Positions 12,001 through 24,749 are shown, counted from the first letter of the stretch. The stretch is 64,000 nucleotides of DNA from Galaxea fascicularis (GCA_948470475.1 OX419336.1:591001-655000); one strand, 5' to 3'. The notes: generated from the sequence alone by a model not told the origin. Made by a program: numbers and translations.

Positions 12001-15000
12001 TGTTGTGCTTTTACCTGATTAGCATGGGACGCGCGCTGAAAACCTGAGTTTCGAATGATATACGGTAAGAATCGCAAGGATCAGTCATAAGTCTCCCCAC
12101 CTCTACTACCCCCAAAACACTGACATACAAAGTTGTCACAACGTAAAAAATGAAAGCTTTATAAGGCTAAAATTATTTTTACACCATTTCAGTTGTTTTC
12201 AGTTTACAACAAATCCGTGGGTAATTTGTTTCGTATTCATCGGAAATATTTCTCAAAACGATTTTTTTTTCATGATTGTGTTTTGTCCATCGGAAGTGCT
12301 GGGCGCAGTTAACTGGGCGAAACTTGTAAATATATTAAACTATTAAACTACAGAGTAACTTTGAAAATATACCAACGATCACATTGGTCATAAAGGTGTG
12401 AATTAAGTCCTTGTCAAAAGTGTAAAAGAAAGTTTTTAGACTAGAAATTTATTTTTCAGCTGTGAGAAAAGTCGATGTTCTTGCTTCAAATCATGTGTGA
12501 GCAACTTATCAGTATATCAGTAAAAAACCAACCTACGCTCAACAGTGTCTTTCATTGAATTATTCAAGTTATCCTAACATACAAAGTAATAAAAACAGCT
12601 GGGCAGATATCTTAAAAACGTTCGCACGGTTCAAAGCCGATCGTGTAAAGTGTTTCGTCATTTTGGCGTCTTCCTCAACTGACTACTTTTAGCTTATTGA
12701 ACTGAATAACCGTATAATAGTCAACTTTATAATGTGGAAAATGTTAATGAAATTGCCTGGAGTTCATTGCGGTAATATTTGCATGGGTTTTAAAGTTATC
12801 TAAAATATTAAACAACCACAGACCTGTATTTGTCAGGTATGTTCCTCCTCGCAGCACACGTCAATGACTGTTGAGTTTAGTAGGAAGAAAGAACAACGGC
12901 TCGTTAGGGAGATCCGTGTTGTTTAGTTTACAAAGGTTAAAGACTTCTTTACAGCGACCAAATAATATATTGTTAAATGCAATTATGTCAGCGATTCCCC
13001 GTATGTTGTGTTTCTTCAATACTAATGGTTTATTGTTTTTTTAAACTAAAATAATTCAAATTTTTTAAAGCCTTACTTTGTCGGTAGATGGCTGGCTTTA
13101 AATAGAAATTTGGTGTGTAATATAGCATGAATGGCACAAACGTAACATAAAAGAAATAGATCGTGCAAAGTAGAGAAGAGAAAAATATTTTTTCGCGTAA
13201 AAATAAGCTAGACAAGGCAATAAAATAGCTCTGAACATTTCTTAAATTTTCAGTGGGTTCATAGTTTCATTTTAGGAACATGTTTGAGAGAAAATGTTTA
13301 TCTTAAACGATTGCATGCGAGAAACCTGTCGCCTAAAAGCTTTTACTTCTTCTTTTTAATTGTCCGATGATTTTAATATCAATAAATAACACTTATGGAG
13401 AAGTTATGAACAGATCATGACCTGTTATTTGTATAGTAGGACTTTCATTGGCTGATTAAGGAAAAATCAGGACTTTCTTCACTTATTTGTCTACATCTTT
13501 TCCCATCGGTTGAGAGTGTACATAAAGATGCATGGCGTTTTGGGAAGGGCAATCGCTGGTAAATATCAAGTCGATCACTCGTTCGGAGGAAAACAATGAA
13601 CAACAGTAAAAACGAATACTTTATTTGCATGACAATACCATTGCAGTTGATCCAATTTTCTCTCAAATCAAAACATAGTGAAATAAATTTGATACATTGC
13701 AGATTTCTGTAACAACCAGTAGTCCTGGTGATTGCATTTTCTCAGTTTCCAGGTGGAGCGACTCCCTTTAAACCATGCTTGAGCCGAGGAAGCAACCTCG
13801 TTCCCAGGGCTTTCCCCTTTTTTAACCCAGTCTCCCGTCGTTCTTTATCTCGCTCCAATCCAGAAGGGTCTGCTGGCAGCTGTCTCTCATCAGCTCTTTA
13901 GTAATTGCTGCAAGTGTAAATGTTAAGTCTAAAGTTTTTCCGTGGAGAATCTAAATATAGCACTTACCGGCGTGTAGGAGGCAAGAAAAATCTCGATGAA
14001 GTATACCAAAAATTGTGCATTACAGACTGAGCAAGAAGGATCTCGTAATGTAGAAACAAAATCCAGGATACAGCGTAAGCTTATAGATGTTACGTTTATG
14101 ACCATTATAGAAACGGGACAAAAGCAACTAGCAAATGATAAACATGTACTTGAAGCTTTTATCCTTTTCTTTACTGGCAGCATCATTTTTTGAATTAGAC
14201 AGCTATTTTGTTCACGGATAAGACAGAAACACAGCTATTGTTTTCGGCTTTTCCAACACCGCATCAATATATCTTCCGCTTATGGCTGAGGGCAACTTTT
14301 TTGTCCCGAGAATTAAAACACAGGATCCAATGCATCTCTATCCGATCGTACATTTCACCTAGTTAAGATGTGCTTTAAGTTGTTTAATAAAGGCTGCATG
14401 GCAAAATGAAATCCTCTTACTGTACCAGTTTCCTGCTTCCTGCTGACCACGGATAATAATTAATAGTGTAGCCCATTACCTCGATATTTCGTTGATGTCC
14501 GTCTTTAAATATAGCATACAAAAAACGTAAAAGTTTCGTGGGCAGCTATTAGCAAATAGTTTTTTTAATATAGACATGATTATTGAGCTATTTGCAATAG
14601 ACAACTGCTGGTGTTTACTGATGATGGTAACCTGTGACGGGCACATGAGCAATGGAGCGGCGACATTAACTTACCTTAATGATGTTTTCTAAATACTAAC
14701 GATACTTATTTTGAATTGGTGTTCCATGTGAATACTTTCGATTTTTCAGCGTACAGGCTGAACACTCTCGCTTGCTCTCAGGACTGGCGTCAAGGGTTTT
14801 GGATCGTATTCTTATTTTTCAGTTGATTTCCTGATACTCAAATCTCCAGGCACTTCAGATGGATAAAGAAGATACGTTTCCTCCCAGCCGGTTTAGCCGA
14901 GTGTTGTGCAGTTCATCTTTTTATCATGTAGTAGGACACTAAAACTATTACTTCGTTTTAAAGGAATGCAAGATTATATTAGTTCCCGGGAAATGAGGTA

Positions 15001-15457
15001 AGAAAATACTGAAATACGAGCCGTTATGGTTTGATAAATACCCTACGCTGATTGGCCAGATATCAATTTCCTACCTGCACATGCCGTTGATATGAGGTAA
15101 TAAGCGTCTTATGTGTTGTTTTATGGGTTTCAAGTGTTCTGAATTTCCACTCTGTTAATTTAAAACAGAAAAACCAGTGCCTTGTGATGTTGTGGATGAA
15201 TGGTTCACTTGACAGGAGTTGTCTGATTCGAATTGTAATTATCAATGTTTTGTGTTTAGATTGAAACTGTTCACTAGTTCATTTTGTTGACTTTGTAAAA
15301 GCTGTTTAGAAAAGGCCAAAATAACACTTTCCCGCAAGTCCGGCTCGCTTTATGAGGGCTTTTGTAAGTAACTGTGCAAAAATTGGCAAACTTTGTCAAA
15401 TACACTCTTTTTTTTTATATGAATACATTTTAAAAGAATATTGAGGCTGAAATGTGC

Positions 15458-15490
<33 letters not shown>

Positions 15491-16218
15491 CGCTGAGATT
15501 TGAAGGACAATACAATTTTTGTGGTGGCGGTCGACGATAATAAAGAACGACAAAGAACGAGAAGTTTTGCGGCTGTTCATGTGTTGGATTTAAGTACATC
15601 ACAGAACACGATTTAATAGCTGCGCTTTCGTTAAGCGTTCGTTAATTCCTAATATTTCATGGCATCTCAGCCAATCAAAACTCTGGAATTTTATTATATA
15701 ATGATCCAGCCGGTTTTTAATGCCAACAACTATCTTTTTGTCATCATCTTTTTTTGTAAGAACACATACCTCCATAGTGAAGCTACAAAATGATGTCTCT
15801 CTGATAGCATTTAAGTAAGTCTAAATTAAAAAGTTAGGAAAATCATATATCCATTGCATTTAGATATGCTTTGTCATTGCGACATTTTGGGAGATCGCAG
15901 GCAAGTGAAAGTATCTGTTAACGGAACTAAGAAGAAATTTCTGCCAAAGATTAAACAATTACCGGTAATTCTACAATATTTAGACTTTGCTTTTGCTGCT
16001 AAAATTCTCGAATATCAAATACAAGATATCTAACGGGCCACAACAATGACAACAACAACAACGCATCCTTTATCTAAACACGATAAATTGATTGAAGCAA
16101 CAGGATTGCTCGAGGAGTCGTGCATCTGCGTTCTTTCACACAGAATTAATTAAAATGTTTTGAATGCTTAAAGCATTCAGAACATTTGATTTGCATTACA
16201 AGTCCTGCTCTTTTGCAA
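6017..16218. other. About 10 kb with no recognised gene
   Basis: I found no exon chain, homologous domain or RNA gene in this AT-rich stretch. A dispersed repeat copy lies at 14941-15108. A fragment near 13780-13830 (CAACCTCGTTCCCAGGG) resembles a common cnidarian repeat tail. A signal-peptide-like open frame at 8456-8524 is treated under findings. Confidence 0.45.
14941..15108 (-). repeat. Dispersed repeat, copy A
   Basis: The reverse complement of this stretch aligns along about 150 bp with 32062-32213. Shared blocks include TTATTACCTCATA, TTGATATCTG-CCAATCAG, ACCATAACGG and a GGGAACTA block. Both ends carry ATTACCTC-like inverted sequence, so this may be a MITE. It is noncoding. Confidence 0.65.
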
Positions 16219-17238
16219 CTAGATTGCCGAGGTTGTAATGTCTCTTGTTACCCCTATCCGCTTCCTTGTTATAAAAAGAGGAGGTTTCAAAGGGAAGAAA
16301 ATACAGAGTTTGTTCTTGAAAAGTTTCCAGCAGCCTGCTAAAGCTCGGCGGTATTTTGGCATTCTCCATGCGTAGATGAAAGGATTAACTGCCGAATTCA
16401 AGAAAACAAATCTCGAGGATGCAACGTCAATTTTGTGAAAAGTAACTGACTCATCGCTGATCTCACAGGAGCCACAAAAGTAACTTAGATGAATCATAAT
16501 AAATTGCGGCAGGTATGTTATGAAAAACATCGCCAGAATGATCGTAATAGTGAGGGCCATATTCCGCTCCCTGTCCAAAGCGCGTCTGTTGTTTTCCACA
16601 GACCCTTGTCCGTTGGTGTTAAGTTCACGCGTCCGCCGTGATAATACGCGGAAACCTTTAATGTATATAACGGTAAGTAAGACAGCGGGCAGAGAGATAT
16701 GCGTGTGAATATAAACAAGCAGGTAGGTCTTTTCCGGAATGTTTGTCGCTGGTAGAAAGCACACGAAAAGCGATATCACCCAAACTGAAGCAATAAATAC
16801 ATATATCCTTTTCTTTGTGACCTTGGTTTTATATTGAATAGGATTGTTAATTGCAACGAAGCACGTTACAGATAGGAATACTATGGTAGCACTGCTAACG
16901 AATAGAGTAGTACACAGGACATAAGCTGCAAACTTTCCTACCGCCAGTGGTAGAGGAACCTGTCTTTGGAGGGATCGATACACATCTCTAAACGCTACCA
17001 GCGAAACTACACACAACCCCACCAGAAAATCAGACAAGCTTAGATTTGCGATTAGCAAACATGGCGGAGTCCGGAGCGATCTTTGTGGATCCTTGCAGAT
17101 TGTAGCGAGTAACATAAAATTGGCCGCTATAGTGATGGCTGACAGAATAAAACCAAACACTGCCAAACTAAGCCAGTAAACGGGGTCATCTATTATGCGT
17201 AGGTAGAAATCAAATATTTCTGATGTAGAATTTTCCAT
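16219..17238 (-). CDS. Intronless class A orphan GPCR, copy 1
   Basis: A 339-residue seven-transmembrane receptor in one exon. The N-terminus is short, with a possible N-glycosylation site (NST). TM1 has N40 but AAN instead of GN. TM2 has the sodium-site aspartate D70 (NLSLSD). The TM3 end reads SVTCFVAINNPIQY, so the usual DRY triplet is TCF, with cysteine C126 at the position of Arg3.50. TM6 has TYLP in place of CWxP. TM7 has an intact NPFIYAW. No cysteine sits at 3.25 or in the short second extracellular loop, so the usual TM3-ECL2 disulfide is missing, but ECL3 has a CxxC. This pattern resembles the melanocortin/adenosine (MECO) branch. Ligand and G-protein coupling are unknown. It is transcribed away from the copies at 21.2 and 23.7 kb and belongs to the same family. 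Confidence 0.93.
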   Translation of the reverse strand: MENSTSEIFDFYLRIIDDPVYWLSLAVFGFILSAITIAANFMLLATICKDPQRSLRTPPCLLIANLSLSDFLVGLCVVSLVAFRDVYRSLQRQVPLPLAVGKFAAYVLCTTLFVSSATIVFLSVTCFVAINNPIQYKTKVTKKRIYVFIASVWVISLFVCFLPATNIPEKTYLLVYIHTHISLPAVLLTVIYIKGFRVLSRRTRELNTNGQGSVENNRRALDRERNMALTITIILAMFFITYLPQFIMIHLSYFCGSCEISDESVTFHKIDVASSRFVFLNSAVNPFIYAWRMPKYRRALAGCWKLFKNKLCIFFPLKPPLFITRKRIGVTRDITTSAI

Positions 17239-17953
17239 GTTTGCAAGCTCCTAATGGTCGACTCAATGCACTTCGAGGTAGATATTCAAGGCTTTGTTTC
17301 ACAACAAACACCAATATTACTCTCATTGTGAGAAATGGGGCAATTATATCCACAAAAGGAAGTGATCCCTGTGGGGTTAATAAATACCATGGCTGCTAAA
17401 GAAAAAATATTGGATGTCGATTTATTAAAGAAAGTTACGCTTTTCTAGTGCAGCTTAGAGCTTATATATAGATTTGGAAATCTCTTTTGAGTATTGCAGG
17501 CCGAAGATTACAGTTGTTCAAAATGTAACTGAAGACAAACCGTTGAATTTCTTGCCTGCATCGTGGTTCATTTGGTTCATGCCACAAAAAGATCCAACGT
17601 TTAAAGATAACAATCGAGTAACTATTTAGCAAATGTGTAATATACTGTTTATATATAACTGAGCAGCAACTACCTATAATCTCTGACACTTGGAATGAAA
17701 AATTAAGGGCACTTCACTGGTAATTATAAATTCACTGATATAAGGGAAGGGGAACATGTCTATGTGATTTTAAATTTCTTTTCGTTCTTGGACAATTTAA
17801 ATGAAAACTGAAGATCACCCTCCCCCCCCCTCTCCCCGTGCCAGTGGTGGATACTGACTGTCGCTTTTGGTCTTTCGTTCTTTGTATTCTGAGGAACGGG
17901 GAGGGGATGGGGGAGAGGGAGGGAAGAGGGAGGAGAGGAAGAAGGCTCCAGGG

Positions 17954-18240
17954 ATGGCGTAGTGGTGAGAGCACTCGCCTCCTATCAATGTGTCCCCGGG
18001 TTCGATTTCTGGTGATGCCATAAGTAGTGGGCTGAGTTTGTGTTGGTTCTCGACTCTGCTCCGAGGGTTTTTTTTCTGGGTACTCCGGTTTACCTCCCTC
18101 AGCAAAAACCAGCATACAGCTTCTTCTAGCTGGCTGTAGGCTGTGCTCCAAGGTTATATATGGAACGTATAGTGGCTGCCAGAGGCACCTTGTATATGCT
18201 TTTGGTTCGACCTTGTTGAGCTGCGTCTTTGCTGTACTTT
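17954..18240 (+). mobile_element. tRNA-derived SINE
   Basis: A pol III A box (TGGCGTAGTGGTGAGAGCA, 17955-17973) and a B box (GGTTCGATTTC, 17999-18009) lie at tRNA-like spacing. They are followed by a non-tRNA body containing TTGGTTCTCGACTCTGCTCCG and TACTCCGGTTTACCTCCCTC. I recognise this body as common in anthozoan genomes. The right end near 18240 is approximate. Open frames across it are spurious. Confidence 0.75.
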
Positions 18241-18352
18241 GCGAGGCCGATTAGCTAGACAGTTAGACAGTTGTTTCTCTCTTTAACTCGTAAAATGGCG
18301 ATGCTATTTTTTAGTTGTAGGTCTGAAGCTGATTTCATTTATATACTAACTA

Positions 18353-18492
18353 CTTAATAACCGAGAGTGAGGTCGTTACGGGAAAATCTCAAACTGAGGC
18401 CTTGCCGTATTGACCGAGCGATAGCGAGGTCAATACGGCTAGGCCGAGGTTTGAGATTTTCCCGTAACGACCGAACGGTCGAGGTTATTAAG
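18353..18492. mobile_element. 140-bp near-perfect palindrome
   Basis: CTTAATAACC at the left pairs with GGTTATTAAG at the right. The arms of about 65 bp match almost throughout (GGTCGTTACGGGAAAATCTC, GCCGTATTGACC). A TTATTATATGGCTA block just right of it (about 18497-18512) is repeated in inverse near 18822-18836. The palindrome is therefore probably one end of a larger inverted-repeat element reaching about 18840. There is no coding capacity. Confidence 0.75.
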
Positions 18493-19188
18493 TTGTTTAT
18501 TATATGGCTAACATAACGGTTTTAAGGAAAAAAAATTAGTTCAAGCACAAGTCGTCCCTTCACGGTAATCTATTCATTAATTTTTTCCAAACTCAGGTAA
18601 AAAGTTTCACTCACAGTTTTCCTGGTCGTGTTTTCAGTTTTTTGCTCTAGAGGCACCAATTTTCAAAGTAAATAAAACAAATGTGGATTTGGATGACTTT
18701 TTGTTGTTTTTGTTCCTAATTTGCATCATCCGTAATCGGCCCGTGGGCATTACGGAAGAATAATGCCCTAGCGCTTCGCTTCGCTTAGCCAATAAGAGCG
18801 CGCGTTATATCGTATACAAACACTAGCCATATAATAAGTCATGTTAACACACCATTTGTAGTCACCCTCATAGATTCGATTATTCCATCCACCGCTCTTT
18901 ATGGCGTGGACGTATGTCCATTTCTTGATCTTCTGGTTAAACATTTTGTACATCAGCTGGCCAGTGCATAAAACCACTGTAGTAACTAAAATTGTTACTA
19001 TGAAAATGCCAAATGAAAAAATCTTCAAGATATATACAAAAGACCAACAAAAGATATACAGAAGAGGAGGAAATTGCTTTAATTTTGTATGGCATGACTG
19101 GTGAGCAAGAAATAGCATATAGCAAGGAAATGTTTTCTATAGGCCGGGGCAGTTACACCTATTTTATTTTGACCCTGTAAAGACTCAC

Positions 19189-19587
19189 TTAATCCCGGGG
19201 GGTACTCCTCAAAATTCTTGGTATGGGTGTGCCGCCCCGTTCTCCAAGTCCTGACCCTATTTCAGTCCAAAATATACCATTTTCCACAGCCGTTTTCAGA
19301 CCTGACGTTGCCCTTACAGATTTTCGTACTGGCTTTGTTGTAGCGTAATTAAGCTTTGCATCAGTGCCGAAGCCAAGAATTATTAAAATTCAGCTCAAAT
19401 GAAATATTTTGGTTATTCTCTTTTTCTGTTATATATTTGGAGTTGAAAAGACAAACACGTTTATACACCCTCGCTGTTCCCTTGAAAACGATACCCGATT
19501 TCAGACCAAAACGGCTCAAAAACCATACCCTTTGGGACGGCACATAAATATATAGCTTATATAGGGGAGTACCCCCCCAGGACTTAA
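19189..19587. mobile_element. TTAA-flanked inverted-repeat MITE (piggyBac-like)
   Basis: The element at 19193-19583 has ends TCCCGGGGGGTACTCC and, in inverse, GTCCTGGGGGGGTACTCC. It is bordered by TTAA at 19189-19192 and 19584-19587. A TTAA target duplication and CCC-rich ends are the signature of the piggyBac superfamily. The interior of about 390 bp encodes nothing recognisable. Confidence 0.7.
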
Positions 19588-21192
19588 TCAAGCATAAAAT
19601 GTAACGCAAGTGTCACCCTTCTCTACTTTGGAGCTTTACATCGTTTCATTAACGTTTTCTGATAAACGAATCAGAACCATATCGCCCACGAACGTTCATA
19701 ATCCATTTTAGGAGTTCATAGCCACTTTGATTATTCCGTCAAAAATTCTTGCCCATTGTGACAGTATGATTGATTCTTCCTGTTACCTATATGTGATTTA
19801 CAGCATCCCACCAGTTGCCGGCGGAACATCTTCATTTGTCATACTTATGACATCTTCCTTATTGATCAATATGCTCAGTAGAAACGTTTGTCACTCAATC
19901 GAAAAACGAAAATAGAGTTCCTCCAGTGACACCTCTTTTCTCTTTAACGTTCAAATGTGTTAAAACTCTTCAAATGGCAAACATTGAGAATATGTGTAAT
20001 CTTCATCCAACGCAGCCGTTTTTGCAAAACGCTCTTCGCCGAAGACTTCGCATTATGACATTTGTGTCACGACTCACCTCACTAGCTTTATACAAAACTT
20101 GGGAATTTACGTCAGTATCATGTGCTGCTCTTCCTTCATCTAATTCATCCACAGTGGTCAGTGTCAAAGATAGGTCAAGATAGGCGAGTCACGGAAGCTG
20201 TTTTGAGAAAAGCAGGGCTCTTAGTTGTCAAATGATTTTGGCAATTGCTGTTTTTTTCCTATGCCGGCAGTAAATGGTGAACATCCTGGAGCTGATTACA
20301 TTTTTTGTTTACTTTGCTTTGGCTACTGAATAAATTAGCGTTCACCTGCAAAACAATGATCTTCCAGTTTGTGGTAATTAGATGTAAAAATCGCCCAGCT
20401 GCAGGCGCTCCCAGAGGAATTAGTACCCCAGTTTTGTAACCGAAGTTTAACTTTCGTAAAACATAACTAATAATGTATGTTGTTATTTGGTATCGCCAGA
20501 GTCAATGTGACTAAAATCTACACTGTTACAATGGCCTTCTGCAGTGGCTTGAGCTTGCAATATCCAAAAATACTGCCAATATCAGGTGATTTCACTGACT
20601 AACTTCGCTAAAAGGTCGCTAAATGGCACTCGTCGATTAAAATAAATAGACGTTAGTCATTTTTCCGATGTATAAAAAACAAAGAAATCAAGTTTTATGC
20701 TGGAGGAAAAATCTTTATTATCGATATTGCGGCTATTTATCAGTGTTTCACAATGCTTCCGTTTTACATAACAATTCATGCGAAAACTTAATATTCAAAT
20801 GACCATTGTTATCAGCTATTTAAAAGACATTTTCTTTTGATTTTAACACCTGTCACTCTGATTTGAAGACGTTTTCATTTGACGCTGTAAAATGGGCGCG
20901 ACAGCGTGCCAGGGAAATTTATTTGGAACTCCAAACGATTAGTGATCAGTGATGCAATTAATTCATAATCTGTGTTTTTGTCGTTTTGATGTCCCAGAAC
21001 GTTCTTTACGAGGGATTACCAAACATCAGAAGGGACACGTTCGTCACAACTGCTCCCACAGTGAAAGGAAACGCGCTCTTCCACGCAGTCAGGGACATTT
21101 ATGAGCAAGTGACAGGAGGACTATAAAGAGATACAGATTTCATCATAAAAGGCACAGGTCTCACGCAAACCCGCGGTAACGTCTCAGCTGCA
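19588..21192. other. Upstream region of GPCR copy 2, no gene
   Basis: No coding exon is recognised. I see no clear core promoter; if the receptor gene has 5' UTR exons they are not identifiable here. Confidence 0.5.
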
Positions 21193-22281
21193 ATGGCTGC
21201 CCCAAATGCTTCAGATCCAAATTACGATTTTTATCTGCAGATAATTGACGAACCGGCATTCTGGTTAGCTTTAGCCGTGACAGGATTCATCCTAGCCTCT
21301 GTTATTATCCTTGGAAATTCATTTCTGCTCTTCACAATGCACAAGGATCCACGAAAGTCACTTCGGTCACCACCAGCTTTTCTGGTCGCCAATTTAGGAG
21401 CGTCGGATTTGCTGTTGGGTATGTTCACTGTTTTCTTCGTGGCTTTGAGGGATGTATATCGTTACAGACAAGTACATATGCCTTTTGTGGGAGTATTTAA
21501 GGCAGTGATGTATACTGTTCTCACGACAACTTTGTTTGTTAGTATTTATTCAATAATTGCTATGTCAGCTGCTTGTTACGTGGCCATTAACAAACCAATG
21601 GACTATAAAACCATAATTACGAAGAGAAGAATCAAAGTCTTCATCGCCTTGTTATGGGTTATATCTGTCTCGACGTGCGTTTTACCTGCGACGAGCATAC
21701 CTGAGAAGATATATACGATGATTTATCTTCACACTCACGTATCATTGCCCGCCATCTTGTTGACTGTCATCTACGTGAAAGTGTACCGGGCGCTATCGAG
21801 ACGAACACGCGAGCTTCAGGAAAATGGACTTTTCTCTTCAGTAAACAGTGCAAACGTGCTGGAACGGGAACGAAAAATGTCTATAACGATCATCATAATT
21901 CTGACCATGTTTTTCGTCTCGTATCTACCTCAATACATCACGCTTCATTTGCTTCACTTCTGTACAGTTTGCCAACAATCGGTTACTTTTCACAAAATTG
22001 ACGTGGTTCTTTCTCGATTTCTTTTCATAAATTCTGCCATTAATCCATTTATCTACGCATGGAAAGTTCCAAGATATCGTCGAGCTTTTATCGACTGCTT
22101 GAAGATGCTCCTGCGTCAAAAGATACAATCATCTGTAGACGGATCAATGTCTCTTGCAAGCCGAAGAACGGGACAGTCGGTTAATGAACACTCGAGCCGA
22201 GAAATTGCACTCTTGCAGTTAGGGAACAATTACAAGGAGAAAAAACTAAAGAAACGAAAGAATGACTTCACTATAGTTTGA
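21193..22281 (+). CDS. Intronless class A orphan GPCR, copy 2
   Basis: A 362-residue seven-transmembrane receptor in one exon. TM1 has GN at 41-42 and TM2 has D72 (GASD). The TM3 end reads SAACYVAINKPMDY, so D3.49 is Ala and R3.50 is Cys (C128). TM6 has SYLP, TM7 an intact NPFIYAW, and ECL3 a CTVC motif. Lys, not Cys, occupies the 3.25 position. The C-terminal tail of about 60 residues is longer than in copy 1 and ends in a Lys-rich stretch. The protein aligns end to end with the receptor at 23697-24749 in the same orientation, so the two look like a tandem duplication. A candidate polyadenylation signal AATAAA lies near 22479. The start was chosen because the N-terminal xDPNxDFYLxII block aligns with copy 3. 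The ligand is unknown. Confidence 0.94.
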   Translation: MAAPNASDPNYDFYLQIIDEPAFWLALAVTGFILASVIILGNSFLLFTMHKDPRKSLRSPPAFLVANLGASDLLLGMFTVFFVALRDVYRYRQVHMPFVGVFKAVMYTVLTTTLFVSIYSIIAMSAACYVAINKPMDYKTIITKRRIKVFIALLWVISVSTCVLPATSIPEKIYTMIYLHTHVSLPAILLTVIYVKVYRALSRRTRELQENGLFSSVNSANVLERERKMSITIIIILTMFFVSYLPQYITLHLLHFCTVCQQSVTFHKIDVVLSRFLFINSAINPFIYAWKVPRYRRAFIDCLKMLLRQKIQSSVDGSMSLASRRTGQSVNEHSSREIALLQLGNNYKEKKLKKRKNDFTIV

Positions 22282-23696
22282 CATAACAGACGTTTAATGG
22301 AAATTAATTTCCAAAAATTACTTGAAGAGTTTCTCCAGACTCAGTACTTTACTGAGTATAGAAACTAGACATTTACACCTCCAATTTAATCCTAATTAAA
22401 AAGCTGAGTACATTTGTACGACAAAAAATTGAACTAAACAATGAAAAGTTGATGATTTAAAGTTAGACGCTAAATGAAAATAAAATGATAAAAATGCTAA
22501 TGAAACATTACTTATTTCATATCGAGAACGGTCATTGCCTCTTTTAAAAACTCCATAAATCTTTTGGCTATACTTTTATTCAAAACGTTATTCCCATTTC
22601 CAAATGCCCCATCCCTCAATTCAAACTTGTGCGAGAGTTCGCGGAAGCGCATCAACAGTGCAACTGAAGTCTGACCGCATGGATCACGTAGCGTTAAACC
22701 GGCGAAGAACAAGGTCACGAATTTGATAATTCGATCACTCATGCATCAAATGTTCGTAAATAATCCTGTGATTTACGATGCGTGAAATTGGCTATATACA
22801 GATAATAACATAAGAGGATCAATTAGACGACAGGTTTCACGATGTCAATTACCCCAGGCCCTGACGTTGTACGAAAGTAGAGTTATGTTTCATCTGATAG
22901 TTCGGCTAAGTTTGCCCGTTAAAATCCATCGTCGCTCAATCAATAATAAAGTGAGAAGTGTCCCCCCCCCACCCCACAATCTGGTTCACACTCTCTGCCG
23001 TCCTAACTGGGTCTGCAATGAAATGAAAAGATATTTTTCTTTTGAGGTTGTTTTGTTGGCTAAGGAAATTGAGCAGGTGATTGAGGGAAAGCCTGCTATT
23101 AAGGGCACGACCCTTGCCCACACACGTACGTGCACTTACCGCGACGTAACTAAACCCGATGCAAGCAATAGTGCTCTGTAAGTACAGGTGTGACGATGCT
23201 TTGAGCACCCTGGAAATAACTATTGGTGTAATTTATCTGTTTTCGGATAAAGTACTAGTTTATAGCGCGTGAATAAAGAAGAAGACATAAGTCCTGATGA
23301 AAATGGTGTAATTGGCAGAACCGACGAAACTAAACTCTGAATACCTTGGGTTTGGTCCTCAGTTGAGGCAGCATAGTATGCCTGCTCATGTACTAATTAC
23401 AACAACATATTGTGAATTGAATGATCCCTGTTGGTATATGGAAAACACAGTTTCTCTTCAATGGAAACCTAAGCAGACTTAAGCCTCTGAAGAAGAAGCG
23501 GAAATGCTGTACAATGTGTACTTTTCTGGTTGTGCCCTAACTCAAAATGCGTGCGTGTAATTTGAGTAGACGTCAGAACTTGACCTCCCTTATATTTGGC
23601 TCGCGAATGAGTGCTGTGCCAAAGTATGCCATCAGTAATATTGAAAGAACTCAACTTCCGCTGTGAACGTCCAGCACACAGGCTGAAGTCTGAACG
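22282..23696. other. Spacer between GPCR copies 2 and 3
   Basis: I see nothing that I can call a gene. A minus-strand frame of 76 codons at 22512-22742 has no recognisable domain. A C-rich run lies near 22963-22976. Confidence 0.5.
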
Positions 23697-24749
23697 ATGA
23701 CTACGACAAATTCCACCGATCCGAATTTCGACTTTTATCTGTCTATAATCGACGACAAAGTGTATTGGATGACTCTAGCTGTGTTTGGATTCTTGTGTGC
23801 CATTGTCATTATAACAGGAAACTCACTTCTGCTCTTTACAACGTACAAGGATCCTCGAAGATCGCTTCGCTCAGCGCCATCTTTATTGATCGCCAATTTA
23901 AGCGTGGCAGACTTGCTATTGGGGTTATTTAATGTTTCACTTGTGGCGACGAGGGATGTTTATCGCTATGAGCAAGTACATATGCCCCTTTTCGGCATAT
24001 TTAAAGTTGTTATGTACACTGTCCTTACAACAACTTTGTTCGTCAGCAGTAATTCGATAATTGTAATGTCCTTAACCTGTTACGTGGCCATTAGCAAGCC
24101 CATAGAGTACAAAACTATAATCACAAACAGAAGAATCAAGATTTACATTGCTCTCCTTTGGGTGATATCTGTGATAACGTGCGCTCTTCCTGTAACGAAC
24201 GTATCAGAGGAGACCTACACAATGATTTATCTACACACGCACGCGACAGTTCCGGCCATCTTGTTGACTGTAATCTACGTTAAAGTGTTCCACGCTCTCG
24301 CGAAACGCACTCGTGAGCTTCAAATCGTTGGTTATGACTCCATGGCGACAAACGCACTGGAACGTGAGCGAAATATGACCATTGCGATTATTACAATTCT
24401 AGCTTTGTTCTACATCACATACATGCCTCAATACATCACTCTTCATCTGCTTTACTTTTGCAAATCTTGCCAAGAGTCGTTAACTTTCCACAAGATTGAC
24501 GTCGCGTTGTCTAGATTCTTGTACATAAATTCAGCCGTCAATCCCTTCGTTTATGCTTGGAGAGTTCCTAAGTATCGCCAGGCTTTTATTGACTGTTGGA
24601 AAATTTGCCGGGGCAAATACAAAGCTGTTTACCTTGGGTCCAGCATGTCGCTCTCAAGCCAAAGACAAAATGTTATTAATGGTCATGGGCGATTTGTGGA
24701 GAGTAGAAACAGAGCACAAACTGATCTAACTGAATCAACCAGACTGTAA
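23697..24749 (+). CDS. Intronless class A orphan GPCR, copy 3
   Basis: A 350-residue seven-transmembrane receptor in one exon, closest to copy 2. TM1 has GN at 41-42 and TM2 has D72 (SVAD, nearest of the set to the usual LAxAD). The TM3 end reads SLTCYVAISKPIEY, with Thr-Cys in place of Asp-Arg (C128). TM6 has TYMP, TM7 NPFVYAW, and ECL3 CKSC. There is a possible N-glycosylation site (NST) at the N-terminus. The cytoplasmic tail is Ser/Arg-rich and could be phosphorylated. A candidate AATAAA lies near 24869. The gene lies about 1.4 kb downstream of copy 2, in the same orientation. Ligand and coupling are not predictable from the sequence. Confidence 0.94.
   Translation: MTTTNSTDPNFDFYLSIIDDKVYWMTLAVFGFLCAIVIITGNSLLLFTTYKDPRRSLRSAPSLLIANLSVADLLLGLFNVSLVATRDVYRYEQVHMPLFGIFKVVMYTVLTTTLFVSSNSIIVMSLTCYVAISKPIEYKTIITNRRIKIYIALLWVISVITCALPVTNVSEETYTMIYLHTHATVPAILLTVIYVKVFHALAKRTRELQIVGYDSMATNALERERNMTIAIITILALFYITYMPQYITLHLLYFCKSCQESLTFHKIDVALSRFLYINSAVNPFVYAWRVPKYRQAFIDCWKICRGKYKAVYLGSSMSLSSQRQNVINGHGRFVESRNRAQTDLTESTRL

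Noticed and set aside
17732..18151. 139-codon minus-strand frame
   Set aside because: It runs antisense through a tRNA-derived SINE and a purine-rich tract, with no domain.
22512..22742. 76-codon minus-strand frame downstream of GPCR copy 2
   Set aside because: No recognisable domain and no supporting splice or promoter context; compatible with chance.
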